Below, piece after piece: positions 17,655-26,268 of a stretch of 64,000 nt of DNA. A program made the position numbers and the translations under genes. This DNA is from Bacteroidia bacterium. Lineage in GTDB: Bacteria > Bacteroidota > Bacteroidia > Flavobacteriales > Schleiferiaceae. The stretch lies in the NCBI GenBank assembly GCA_030424545.1, contig JAUHWL010000006.1:62001-126000 (forward strand), given 5' to 3'. Within the stretch, counting starts at the first letter, position 1; each line of letters begins with the position of its first letter. The notes beneath the pieces are model-generated. The model searched no databases. It was not told the DNA's origin and saw only the letters and a program-made list of their open reading frames with translations.

Positions 17655-18536
17655 TTAGGGGGCAATAATTTTTAAAGAGGCGGGTATAACTTTAACGTTT
17701 ATTTTTTTTGCCATTTTAATAGGCTCACCATCAATATGAATTTTTTTCTTTTTGTTGATGAGCGTGATTTTTTTGCCAATAAACTCTTTGGTAAACTTAA
17801 ACTTGGGCAATTGTTTGGTAAGTAAAAAATAGGCAAATACAGGCGTATAAATAAGGGGGAATTTTTGCACAAAAATTAAACGTACGTAACCATCATTAAT
17901 CACCGAGTTTGGCGAAATTATAAAATTGTTGCCGTATTGATTGGCATTGGCAAATGTGGCTAAAACGGCATTGTTAAATTGGTCTTCTTTTTTATCTACA
18001 ATGATTTTATAGTCTTTGGGTTTGTAGTTAAGCACGCTTTGCAATGTAATTTTTACATAACTCCAAAATCCTCGTTTTTGGGCACGTGCAAACTTCCAAC
18101 TTACATAAGCATCTAGCCCAAAACCTGCTGTACAAAAGAAATAATCATCATTTATTTTAATAGAGTCTATGGTTTTAAAATTGCCCCTATTAATTAATTC
18201 TACGGCTTTTTTAGTGTTAAGAGGAATTTTTAAGTGGCGTGCTAATCCGTTGCCAGAACCAGTTGGTATAATGGCCAATGTTGTCTCTGTTTCTATAAGG
18301 TTTTTAGCAATTTCATTTACAGAGCCATCGCCACCTATGGCTACAATAATTTGGTATTTATGGACATTATGAGCGCTTATCTCAGAGCCATGCTTGGCTC
18401 TTTCTGTGTAAATAAAGTCGGCATTAAATTGTGTAGCATCTAAATTTTCATCAATAATTTCTCTAATACTTTTTTTTATCCCTCTGCCTGCAAAGGGGTT
18501 AATGATAAATAATATGTTTTTTTTAGTGCTGATGAT
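17655..18536 (-). CDS. Diacylglycerol kinase family lipid kinase with no standard start codon
   Basis: The frame from the sulfatase stop codon to 17655 encodes a full-length DGK-family protein of about 293 residues. N-terminally it reads ILFIINPFAGRG, then the nucleotide-binding motif VAIGGDGSVNE, then IPTGSGNGLARHLKIP. Later family segments are ICTAGFGLDAYVSWKF-like (residues DYFFCTAGFGLDAY) and the C-terminal HIDGEPIKMAKKINVKVIP. It would phosphorylate diacylglycerol or a related lipid. Between the TAA at 18540-18542 and the TTG at 18276 there is no ATG, GTG or TTG in frame, yet the conserved N-terminus lies there. I placed the start at an ATC (18534-18536); another ATC, an ATA or an ATT nearby is equally possible. 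Confidence 0.8.
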   Translation of the reverse strand: MISTKKNILFIINPFAGRGIKKSIREIIDENLDATQFNADFIYTERAKHGSEISAHNVHKYQIIVAIGGDGSVNEIAKNLIETETTLAIIPTGSGNGLARHLKIPLNTKKAVELINRGNFKTIDSIKINDDYFFCTAGFGLDAYVSWKFARAQKRGFWSYVKITLQSVLNYKPKDYKIIVDKKEDQFNNAVLATFANANQYGNNFIISPNSVINDGYVRLIFVQKFPLIYTPVFAYFLLTKQLPKFKFTKEFIGKKITLINKKKKIHIDGEPIKMAKKINVKVIPASLKIIAP

Positions 18537-18539
18537 GTT

Positions 18540-20444
18540 TTATTTAGAAGAGGAAAGCTGGTTGTGAATGAGCCGGTTATTGTACTGCTGTATAATGGCT
18601 TTTAGAAGAATTTCTGCTTCGGCAACAATGGGTTTAAAACTATCGGGTTGTTCTGCAATTATGTTGTGGGTTGTGGCGGGGTCTGTTTCTACATCATACA
18701 CGGCAATGGTATTAGAGCCGTCAAAAATTAAAAAACAATTTTTATAAGTGATCTGATACGTGTTGTTTACAAAATTCACCACATAGCGTGGAGTGTTGCT
18801 AAACGCGCTATTGCCAAAAGTAGTTAGGGTGGTTGTGCATGCGGTTAATTCGGCCAATGTTGCGCTAACATCTATTTGTTGGAAGTATTTGTCGTTTCTT
18901 CCTTTCAATGTTTCGTTTGGATCAAAAAAGAAAATAGGAATAGCAAAACGTCCCATTCTAGATGTATGTTTAGGTTCTACCGAGGGGGCAGAATGATCGG
19001 CAGAGAAAACAAACAATGTGTTTTTGAACCAAGGCATTTTTTGTGCCGTTGCAAAAAACTGTTTCAAAGCGTAGTCCGTATAACCAACAGACTCATGCAA
19101 AGGCAACGTGCCCTTTGGGAACTTGCCTTGGTGCTGCGCTGGAATAACATAGGGGTGATGAGAAGAAATGGTAAATACCGAACTAAAAAAGGGTTGCTTG
19201 CGGTTGTTTAATTCATTGGCGAAATATTGCAAATAAGGTTCGTCAAAAATTCCCCAATGTCCATCATATAGTTTTTCGTTTTCCGGAAATTCATCAAACC
19301 CATAATACTCATCAATACCTGTGGCCCCCACAAAACCATTAAAACCCATCGTGCCATTTTTACCACTGTGGTAAAATGAGGTATTGTACCCTTGGTTTTT
19401 AAGGAGCTTGGGTATTCCGTCTAAAGTATTGCTGCTGTAGTTAGATAAAACATAGGGCATGCTCATAAGTTGAGGCAAGCCTGTAAGCAAGCTTGGCAAA
19501 GATTCTATAGAGCGTTGGCCATTAGCAAATGCATTGGTAAAAACAAGGCTGTGCCCAAGCAAAGAATCTATAAAGGGCGTGTAACCTTGTTGGTTGTTTA
19601 ATGCGCCAACATACTCTTTGGCAAAGCTTTCTAAAATAATAAGCACCACATTTTTACCCTTAAACTTCCCGGTTGTTGCTAGTGTTTTCTCGGGTGTATA
19701 AATGTTGTTTAGGGTGGCAGAATCAAAATAATTGCGTTGCTCTAAAGATTTGGTTTCTAAAGTTTTTAAAACGGTAAAGGGTGTGTTTAAAACTACAGGG
19801 ATGTTTTGCGCTTGAACATATTGTCCGGCATTTATAATAGAAAGTGGCATGTACTGGAAACCACCACGCATGCCAACAACGGTTAAAGCTAAAGCAAAAA
19901 CAAACAACAAGCTATGTATGCCATAGGCTTTGGGGTTGTATTGTGCTTTTGGTAAATGGGCGGGAATATATTTTTTATGCAAAAACGCAGCGAACCAAAT
20001 AAGTAGCCCGAACAGTAAAAAGGCATACCAAAAGTCTAAAATATAGCTAGGCAATAGCGTAAGAAAATCATCGCCTGTTTTCACAATTTGAAACAAATCT
20101 GCTGTTGATCTTTTTAAGGCGAAATCAAAGTAAACAACATCAATCATATTCAAGAAAATAGAAAGAACAATGCCTACATAAAAAAAGAAGTTGATGGCTT
20201 TTAAATAGCCTTTGTTGTTGCGGAAAGGAAAAGGAATAATGTGCAGTAATATAACTGGGGCAAATAGAAAAGAGATTGACATCAAATCAAAACGAAGGCC
20301 GTAAAAAAAAGCGCCAAACTCTACATCGGTAAAATGATTGGCATTAAAACTATAAAATAACAAACGGCAAATGGTATAGACTAAAAAGGCTATTCCTAGT
20401 TTTTTAACAAGCAGTAAAAGGTGTTGAAAATGCGTGCTCATCAA
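18540..20444 (-). CDS. LTA synthase-like sulfatase family membrane protein
   Basis: This 634-residue protein has five N-terminal membrane helices (to about residue 215) and a large periplasmic alkaline-phosphatase-fold domain. Family motifs are VVLIILESFAKEYVGAL (metal-binding Glu), ANGQRSIESLPSLLTGLP (position of the catalytic Ser or Thr) and FSADHSAPSVEPKHTS (metal-binding Asp-His). Relatives transfer glycerol-phosphate or phosphoethanolamine groups to membrane or cell-wall glycans. Gram-negative bacteria lack LTA, so the acceptor is unknown. The lipid kinase that begins right after its stop codon would recycle diacylglycerol released by glycerol-phosphate transfer, which makes the pairing biochemically sensible. 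Confidence 0.85.
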   Translation of the reverse strand: MMSTHFQHLLLLVKKLGIAFLVYTICRLLFYSFNANHFTDVEFGAFFYGLRFDLMSISFLFAPVILLHIIPFPFRNNKGYLKAINFFFYVGIVLSIFLNMIDVVYFDFALKRSTADLFQIVKTGDDFLTLLPSYILDFWYAFLLFGLLIWFAAFLHKKYIPAHLPKAQYNPKAYGIHSLLFVFALALTVVGMRGGFQYMPLSIINAGQYVQAQNIPVVLNTPFTVLKTLETKSLEQRNYFDSATLNNIYTPEKTLATTGKFKGKNVVLIILESFAKEYVGALNNQQGYTPFIDSLLGHSLVFTNAFANGQRSIESLPSLLTGLPQLMSMPYVLSNYSSNTLDGIPKLLKNQGYNTSFYHSGKNGTMGFNGFVGATGIDEYYGFDEFPENEKLYDGHWGIFDEPYLQYFANELNNRKQPFFSSVFTISSHHPYVIPAQHQGKFPKGTLPLHESVGYTDYALKQFFATAQKMPWFKNTLFVFSADHSAPSVEPKHTSRMGRFAIPIFFFDPNETLKGRNDKYFQQIDVSATLAELTACTTTLTTFGNSAFSNTPRYVVNFVNNTYQITYKNCFLIFDGSNTIAVYDVETDPATTHNIIAEQPDSFKPIVAEAEILLKAIIQQYNNRLIHNQLSSSK

Positions 20445-20501
20445 TGGATGATTAATAAAAGTGTGGCAAGATAAAGCACAATTTTTACAGTGCGCAGCGG
20501 A

Positions 20502-22943
20502 CTATATTTTTATGGTAAGCTTAAGGTTTAATAACCTATTTGTTAAGTAATTTGGTACCGCATATTGGCGCGATGTGGATATGTCTCTAATCCATAAATA
20601 GCTTGCCGTATTTCTGCTTTTTAACAAGTTAAACACTTCAAGTCCAATCCATACGCTTCTAAAGTTGTTTAAGAATTTCCACTTTTTAGTTTGGCCTTCA
20701 TCTTTAAGCACTTTTATAAAGCCTAAATCTACCCTGCGGTATATAGGTGCTCTGTACACTTGGTCTTTACGTTCTGTGCCAGGTGCTCCAAACGGAAATC
20801 CACCAGTTAAATATAAATTTAAAGACACTCTAAAAGAGGGGTCGTTGGGGATGTGGTCTTGAAAATAAATCGCGAAGTTAAAGCGTGTGTCTGTTGGTCG
20901 GGGAATGTAACCTGCGCCATCACCTTCAATATCTTCCATTACGCGAAATAGGGATAGACTTGCCCAACTTTCGGTTCCTTTTACAAATTCACCGTTGATG
21001 CGTAAATCAATTCCAGCAGCATAACCCACAGCGTTATTCAAGGCAGAATACCTAACGCGCACGTTTTCTATGGCGTATGGTATTAAATCATACATATCTT
21101 TATAATACACCTCGCTTACAAACTTAAAAGGCAAGTTGGCCACTTTAAATTGGTAATCATAAGCCAACACAAAATGTACGGCCACTTGTGCTTTTATGTC
21201 TGGGTTTAGAGATCCGCTGATATCTCTAAATTCTCTATAAAACGGGGGTTGATGATAAAAACCGGTGCTAAATCGCCAGGAGGTGTTTTTAAAACGGCCA
21301 GGTGTAAAGCTAAATGTGGCACGAGGGCTAACCGTTATTTGTTTGTTATACGTCCAATATTGGCTTCTTACACCGGCAATAAAGCTGTAAATAGAACTGT
21401 CTTTTCCCCAATTTTTTTCAAAATCAAAATAGCCCATCACTCGGTCGCTTATTACCGAAGCGCGTGTATCATAACTTTCCCAAAGCGGCAATCCATCGGT
21501 AGGAGTGAAGTACACAATGCCGTTTACAATACTATCTATTTGGCTGGGGTTGTGCGGTACAGAGTATCCGGCAGAATCTATGCGTTCCCACTCTTTGTAC
21601 CGATCTTGAATATCATCATGCTGCCATCGGGCACCCCAGCGCAAAATTCCCTTTTCTGTTATCCAAGTTCCTTTGTGTTCTAAATTTCCCACAATGGCGT
21701 CCATGCGGTTGCGCAAGTAATTCTGAAAGGCGCCCTCGCCCCTTAAATCTTTTATTTCGCCAAAATCATCGCTGCCCAAATTGTTGTTTAACTCGCCAAG
21801 TCTGTAGTAGCCAATTACATCGGTAAGTTCTTCTTCTTCGGTTTGATAACCAGAAACGATAAAATCTAGAAAAACATTTTTTTCTGGGGTATAAGACGCT
21901 TTAAATGCACCAAATTTTGTGGTGTAGAAATATTGTTCTTGCCCATCAAAAAAGACATTTAATTGCAGGGCTTCATTAAGAGTTCCAAACTTGGTTTCGC
22001 TGGTTTGCGGTAAAACGCGATAATCGTTTTTGGCGTAATTCCCAAGAAATTCCAAGTGCCACTCGTCTGTTAATTGGTAGGTGATAAGGGTTTGTACATC
22101 GGTAAATTTGGGTTGAAAATCGGCTGTTACATCGGTGCTGCCCAATAAATACTTATTGGTACGATATCTAAAGCTTGTTATGATTCCCAATCGGTCTTTT
22201 AGCGTTCGGCCTTCTGCGGTAATGCTACCACCGAGCAAACTGGCTTGTGCTCTTACGCCAAAAGGTTCGGGTTCTCTGTATGTAATGTCTAGCACAGAGC
22301 TCATCTTGTCGCCATATCGGGCGGGGAAACCTCCAGCAGAAAAGTAAATGTTGCTTACCATATCGCTGTTTACAAAGCTTAATCCTTCTTGTTGGCCGCT
22401 ACGTGCTAAAAAGGGTCTGTATATTTCTATGCCGTTTACGTAAACAAGGTTTTCATCAAAACTTCCGCCTCTAACCGAATATTGAGAACTAAACTCATTT
22501 CTAGAAACTACACCCGGCAATGTTTTAATTAATCCTTCTACGGTAGAAAGTGGTCCCGTATTAAATTCCAATTCGCGTGGTTTTAAATCTACACCGCCCT
22601 CTACGCGCTCTCGTTCACTCACTACATCAACCTCTTCTAAAAGGGTGTTTGTGGCTGTAAGAGTAACATTTTTATTAATGATTTCTCCTGGAGATGGGGT
22701 AATAATTAGCGAGTCTGTAGTATAGCCAAAAAGGGTATAAAGTATTTTGGTTTTCTTGTTGGCCGGTATGCTGATGAAGTATTCGCCCTTGGCATTGGTT
22801 ACGGTAGTATTTCCGCGATAAACAATGGCCACACCTTCTAAGGCTTCGGCTTTTTTGTTTTTTATTGTACCAGAAACTTGGGCGTTTTGCGAAAATACAA
22901 GCGTGCTTACAGTAAAAAAGAGGATTGAAAATAATATACGCAC
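20502..22943 (-). CDS. TonB-dependent receptor with carboxypeptidase-like regulatory domain
   Basis: The 813-residue product has a signal peptide (MRILFSILFFTVSTLVFSQ). A CarboxypepD_reg-like domain follows (about 22-100, VSGTIKNKKAEALEGVAIVY). The plug domain holds the stretch TVEGLIKTLPGVVSRNEFSS and RGGSFDENLVYVNGIEIY. A long outer-membrane beta-barrel ends in LLNLKLTIKI. Such receptors import siderophores, vitamins or glycans, powered by TonB. No SusD-like partner is adjacent, so the substrate is not obviously a glycan. It lies 2 bp after the 219-residue regulatory-domain gene and forms an operon with that and the M23 gene. Confidence 0.92.
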   Translation of the reverse strand: MRILFSILFFTVSTLVFSQNAQVSGTIKNKKAEALEGVAIVYRGNTTVTNAKGEYFISIPANKKTKILYTLFGYTTDSLIITPSPGEIINKNVTLTATNTLLEEVDVVSERERVEGGVDLKPRELEFNTGPLSTVEGLIKTLPGVVSRNEFSSQYSVRGGSFDENLVYVNGIEIYRPFLARSGQQEGLSFVNSDMVSNIYFSAGGFPARYGDKMSSVLDITYREPEPFGVRAQASLLGGSITAEGRTLKDRLGIITSFRYRTNKYLLGSTDVTADFQPKFTDVQTLITYQLTDEWHLEFLGNYAKNDYRVLPQTSETKFGTLNEALQLNVFFDGQEQYFYTTKFGAFKASYTPEKNVFLDFIVSGYQTEEEELTDVIGYYRLGELNNNLGSDDFGEIKDLRGEGAFQNYLRNRMDAIVGNLEHKGTWITEKGILRWGARWQHDDIQDRYKEWERIDSAGYSVPHNPSQIDSIVNGIVYFTPTDGLPLWESYDTRASVISDRVMGYFDFEKNWGKDSSIYSFIAGVRSQYWTYNKQITVSPRATFSFTPGRFKNTSWRFSTGFYHQPPFYREFRDISGSLNPDIKAQVAVHFVLAYDYQFKVANLPFKFVSEVYYKDMYDLIPYAIENVRVRYSALNNAVGYAAGIDLRINGEFVKGTESWASLSLFRVMEDIEGDGAGYIPRPTDTRFNFAIYFQDHIPNDPSFRVSLNLYLTGGFPFGAPGTERKDQVYRAPIYRRVDLGFIKVLKDEGQTKKWKFLNNFRSVWIGLEVFNLLKSRNTASYLWIRDISTSRQYAVPNYLTNRLLNLKLTIKI

Positions 22944-22945
22944 GC

Positions 22946-23605
22946 TTATTTTTTAGATTTAAAGTCGCCTCGTTTTAAAGCATCAAAGAATTGGGCCCAT
23001 GCAAATGGGTTGGTAATAGCACCTAGTATAGCTGCTCCGCCATCTTGGCCGTAATATCTTCCAGAATTATAAAGAGCTTGGTTTTGCAAGCCAATCATGT
23101 AGTCCTGCATTTCTGCGGCATCATAGCCCATAGCCATGGCTTGATCTTTTAACTCTTGTATAGCTAGGTTTCTTTGGGCTATATCAAATTCTGTAGTTGG
23201 AATTTTCATAGCCAAAAATTCTTTTTTAAAATCTTCTGGTAGAGGCCATGGGTAAACAATTACGGGTTCTAGATATTCTATTTCCCATTTTAAAATAACC
23301 ATGGTTAGGTACGTGTTTTTATCTAGCGTATCTGGCACCCATAGTTTTTGATCTTTAAATCCAACGTGAGAAAAAACAACTGTATCTCCTGCCAAAGCAA
23401 CGAAACTAAAAAACCCTTCTTTGTTAGAAATACTTACTTGGTTTCTCTTTTTAATAAGAATATACGTGTTGGGTAATAGTTGTTTTAGCGAATCATTACT
23501 TACCACCACCCCAGATATTTCTACAATGACATCATTTTTCTGGCCCTTTGTATAAAAGGCAGAAAAAAGAAGAATAATTAGTGTTATGAATTTAGTTTTT
23601 AGCAT
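22946..23605 (-). CDS. Secreted carboxypeptidase-like regulatory-domain protein
   Basis: The ATG at 23605 begins a signal peptide (MLKTKFITLIILLFSAFYTKG), which is better than the codon at 23620. Residues about 25-110 form a CarboxypepD_reg-like domain (VEISGVVVSNDSLKQLLPNT, then SISNKEGFFSFVALAGDTVV and FSHVGFKDQKLWV). The rest is a helical region ending GAAILGAITNPFAWAQFFDAL. Proteins with this architecture are known in Bacteroidota without an assigned role. It sits between the M23 peptidase gene (16 bp upstream) and the TonB receptor gene (2 bp downstream), so a shared envelope function is likely. Confidence 0.8.
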   Translation of the reverse strand: MLKTKFITLIILLFSAFYTKGQKNDVIVEISGVVVSNDSLKQLLPNTYILIKKRNQVSISNKEGFFSFVALAGDTVVFSHVGFKDQKLWVPDTLDKNTYLTMVILKWEIEYLEPVIVYPWPLPEDFKKEFLAMKIPTTEFDIAQRNLAIQELKDQAMAMGYDAAEMQDYMIGLQNQALYNSGRYYGQDGGAAILGAITNPFAWAQFFDALKRGDFKSKK

Positions 23606-23621
23606 GTGGCAAAAATACATT

Positions 23622-25310
23622 TCAAGGTTGGTACGTAAAAACGGCTTGGTAAGTAGTTGTATTGCCTACCTCGTCTGTAAAAGTTAAGGTAATAATGTGG
23701 CTACCTGCGGTGAGGTTGTCTTCAAAATCGTGCCAAAAATAATTGCGTTTTGCATCGTGTTGTAGCAGTGCCCATTGGCCATCTATGCTGCACTCGTATT
23801 GGGTAATGCCGCTTAATTTGTCTGTTGCATAAATAGATATTTTGTCCCCGGCGGTTACAATTTTTCCATTCGAAAAATTTTTTACTTCCAAATTTGGCTC
23901 TGCCAAATCTTGCACTACAGCAAACTCGCCAAACTCTCTTGGATTTGCTGTAAGGTAATCTCCTTCCCAATTTGTGGTTAATCCGCTGCCCACATTATTG
24001 CCACTCATGTTTGCCCAAACCAGTTTTTCGGTTTTGGTAAGTTGTGATTTATGAATGCCCAATGAATACCTTTTGTGCGATGGAATGGTTGATTCTCCGA
24101 TTTGGTAAATTTCTGTTTCGCAGGTAGAGCAAGCTGGAGATTTTTGGATTTTTATTTCTTCGTTTTTATAAAGACTTTTTGCAGGAATGTAAATTTTAAC
24201 GCCATCTATTTTTATGGTATGCGCTTCCTTCCAAGAAATTTGATTGGCTTTATCTGATGAGATTACGGTATTGTCGGTACCCGTGGCGGTAAGTTGAATG
24301 GTGCTTTTGTTGCCCCAAGAATCTGATACTATTAATTTTATTTGCTTCTGGCTGTTGGCATCTAGCGTAATAAAACCGCTATTAACCAAATGAGAATAAT
24401 TCGTTAAAAAATTGCCAGGCCATACAAAGCAGTTATGCGCCAATTGCCGTTTTGCTTTATACTTCTCAAAATCCATGTGGGCATTTATGTAGCGCGTTTT
24501 ATCAAACGTAAACTTGTCTATTTTAAAGGCATAGGTAACCGTATCGTTAACAAATTGCTCAATGGTAAAAACACCGTTGTGGTTGTTGCTTAAATCTTGC
24601 TGATCAAACGTATGAAGCACCAAGCCAATTACCCCACTACCACTAAAAGAACCTTTAAATTGGCCATGGCCCAAATTGGTTAAGGCAATTTCACGCTCTC
24701 CGGTATATTTATTAATTGTAGCTCCATCAGAAATAGGTTTGGCGTATAAGTGCGCAATAATTGGTTTTCTTTTATCGCTAATAGGCAATCCAAAAAAAGC
24801 GGGATTTATTGTTTCTTCTGTCTTGCTATCGCGTATTTCAAAATGCAGATGAGGTCCGCCACTACCACCAGTATTTCCGCTTAGGGCTATTTGTTCACCT
24901 TTTTTAAACGTAAATTTTCCGGCAGGCGGAAATAAGTTTACCTCGAAACTCTTTTTGGCGTATTGTTGATTTTTAATCCATTCTGCTACGCTAGGCGAAA
25001 AACTTTGTAGGTGACCATAAACCGTTGTGTAGCCGTTGGGGTGAGCAATGTATAAGGCATTGCCGTAGCCATAGGCCGAAACTTTTATGCGCACAACTTG
25101 CCCGTCTGCAGGGGCATATATTGGTAAGCCTTCTCTTCCTTGCGTTTTTATATCTATACCAGCATGAAAATGATTTCCGCGTAGCTCACCAAATGTACCC
25201 GAAAGTGCCAACGGAATTTTCAGTGGAGAATCAAAATAGTTTTGGGGATATTCTTGTGCAAATACAACAAACGGAACACAAAGCAGAAAGCATAAAGCCT
25301 TTAAAATCAT
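23622..25310 (-). CDS. M23 family metallopeptidase, N-terminal catalytic domain
   Basis: The 562-residue product has a signal peptide (MILKALCFLLCVPFVVFAQ) and an N-terminal LytM/M23 domain with the complete zinc set: H49 and D53 (HAGID), H100 (YGHL), H154 and H156 (PHLHFE). M23 enzymes cut peptidoglycan cross-links. About 400 further residues follow, beta-rich, with Ig-like segments near the end (ISIYATDKLSGITQYECSIDGQW) and one C-x2-C pair (ACSTCET). The placement of M23 at the N-terminus with this long tail is a known Bacteroidota form. It is the first gene of an operon with the regulatory-domain protein and the TonB receptor. Confidence 0.9.
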   Translation of the reverse strand: MILKALCFLLCVPFVVFAQEYPQNYFDSPLKIPLALSGTFGELRGNHFHAGIDIKTQGREGLPIYAPADGQVVRIKVSAYGYGNALYIAHPNGYTTVYGHLQSFSPSVAEWIKNQQYAKKSFEVNLFPPAGKFTFKKGEQIALSGNTGGSGGPHLHFEIRDSKTEETINPAFFGLPISDKRKPIIAHLYAKPISDGATINKYTGEREIALTNLGHGQFKGSFSGSGVIGLVLHTFDQQDLSNNHNGVFTIEQFVNDTVTYAFKIDKFTFDKTRYINAHMDFEKYKAKRQLAHNCFVWPGNFLTNYSHLVNSGFITLDANSQKQIKLIVSDSWGNKSTIQLTATGTDNTVISSDKANQISWKEAHTIKIDGVKIYIPAKSLYKNEEIKIQKSPACSTCETEIYQIGESTIPSHKRYSLGIHKSQLTKTEKLVWANMSGNNVGSGLTTNWEGDYLTANPREFGEFAVVQDLAEPNLEVKNFSNGKIVTAGDKISIYATDKLSGITQYECSIDGQWALLQHDAKRNYFWHDFEDNLTAGSHIITLTFTDEVGNTTTYQAVFTYQP

Positions 25311-25400
25311 CTTTTATAACGAGTAAGAATTGCCGAAATTACACTAAAAGAAAGAATTATTGGGCTTTTAAAAATTGGCATTTAAATTTTTTTGAAGCTC

Positions 25401-25431
25401 TTGTTAATGGTTATTTCACAACTTACCTTTG
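25401..25431 (+). promoter_or_regulatory. Bacteroidota promoter (TTG - N20 - TACCTTTG)
   Basis: TTG at 25401-25403 and TACCTTTG at 25424-25431 are separated by 20 bases. This matches the -33/-7 consensus TTG-N17-23-TAnnTTTG for primary sigma factors of this phylum. Transcription should start near 25438, 19 bp before the coiled-coil gene, and probably runs through zapA. Confidence 0.7.
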
Positions 25432-25456
25432 CTACCCACCAGGCTAAGTTGTAATC

Positions 25457-25744
25457 GTGACAAACCCTAAACTTGATATAGTAAAATCTAAATTTTCTGC
25501 CTTTGTAACAGAAGTAGATACTTTGCGCACACAATTAAAAGTTGCGCAAGATGAAGTAGCAGAATTAAAAAGAGAGCTTGCTATGAAGTATGAAGAGGCT
25601 ACGGAATTACAAAGCCGCCTAAGTGACCGTAATATTGCTGATGCCGTTGTTGGCCAAAGTGGAATTGAAGCCGATGAAGCAAAGCAAAAAATTACGGAGT
25701 TAATGCGGGAAATAGATCGTTGTATCGCCTTGCTAAATGTGTAA
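25457..25744 (+). CDS. Coiled-coil protein preceding zapA
   Basis: A GTG start gives 95 residues, nearly all predicted coiled coil: KFSAFVTEVDTLRTQLKVAQ, then DEVAELKRELAMKYEEATEL and a C-terminal helix KQKITELMREIDRCIALLNV. There is no signal or membrane segment. It lies 5 bp before the likely zapA start and has a consensus promoter, so the two are an operon. By size, coiled coil and partner gene it resembles ZapB, the ZapA-binding division factor, but sequence similarity to ZapB is not evident to me; the division role is inference from context. Confidence 0.75.
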   Translation: MTNPKLDIVKSKFSAFVTEVDTLRTQLKVAQDEVAELKRELAMKYEEATELQSRLSDRNIADAVVGQSGIEADEAKQKITELMREIDRCIALLNV

Positions 25745-25749
25745 TTATC

Positions 25750-26040
25750 TTGGATAACACGCTTAAAATAAAAGTAAATATTGCCAATCGCACGTATCCT
25801 CTAACCATAAAACGTGAAGAAGAGGAAAAAATAAGGTTGGCCGTAAAACAGATAAATGACGCTGTAAAACGTTTTGAAGAACGTTATGCAGTACAAGATA
25901 AGCAAGATGTACTAGCCATGTGCGCCTTGCAAATGGCTTCGCAAACAGAAAAATTGCGCAGTCAACACACAGAACAAATAAGGGAATACCAACAATTTGT
26001 AAGTGATATGGATGCTGTTCTTGATAAGATAAGCATCTAA
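25750..26040 (+). CDS. zapA: Cell division protein ZapA
   Basis: I chose the TTG at 25750, giving xDNTLKIKVNIANRTYPLTI, the usual ZapA beginning; another TTG at 25720 would overlap the upstream gene. The product is about 96 residues. It has the N-terminal beta-rich head (KVNIANRTYPLTIKREEEEK) and a long C-terminal coiled coil (ALQMASQTEKLRSQHTEQIR). ZapA tetramers bundle FtsZ filaments at the division ring. The gene is followed by a structured RNA and rny, an order common in this phylum. Confidence 0.87.
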   Translation: MDNTLKIKVNIANRTYPLTIKREEEEKIRLAVKQINDAVKRFEERYAVQDKQDVLAMCALQMASQTEKLRSQHTEQIREYQQFVSDMDAVLDKISI

Positions 26041-26094
26041 AAAAAAGTCGTTCTTTAAAAGAGTTAACCCGCGTTAATTCAACATTTGCTAAAC

Positions 26095-26250
26095 TCAACG
26101 TTCACAATAATAGGAGGCTGTCTCGGTCTTTCTAGAGCATGCCGCTTCTCGCTAGTCGAGACTGGCGGAAGGTCGAAATTGTCCGGCAGGTTCCGTTCCT
26201 GTCTAATCTGGAGTTTAGACAATTATGAATTAGCGTGGGATTTTTATTTT
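26095..26250 (+). ncRNA. ssrS: Structured RNA between zapA and rny, probable 6S RNA
   Basis: The 228-bp space between zapA and rny contains no convincing frame but strong RNA structure. CTTC-T-CGCTAG (26145-26155) pairs with CTGGCG-GAAG (26162-26171) around TCGAGA. CAGG and CCTG form a small hairpin near 26190-26200. AATTGTC (26177-26183) pairs with GACAATT (26218-26224). A T-rich end follows at 26239-26251. AACATTTG at 26081, one mismatch from the -7 box, could start it. The size, about 155 bases, and the zapA neighbour (as for ssrS in proteobacteria) suggest 6S RNA, which binds RNA polymerase. The classic large central bubble is not clearly resolved by eye. Confidence 0.55.
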
Positions 26251-26268
26251 TAATACTGAAGTAAAATT

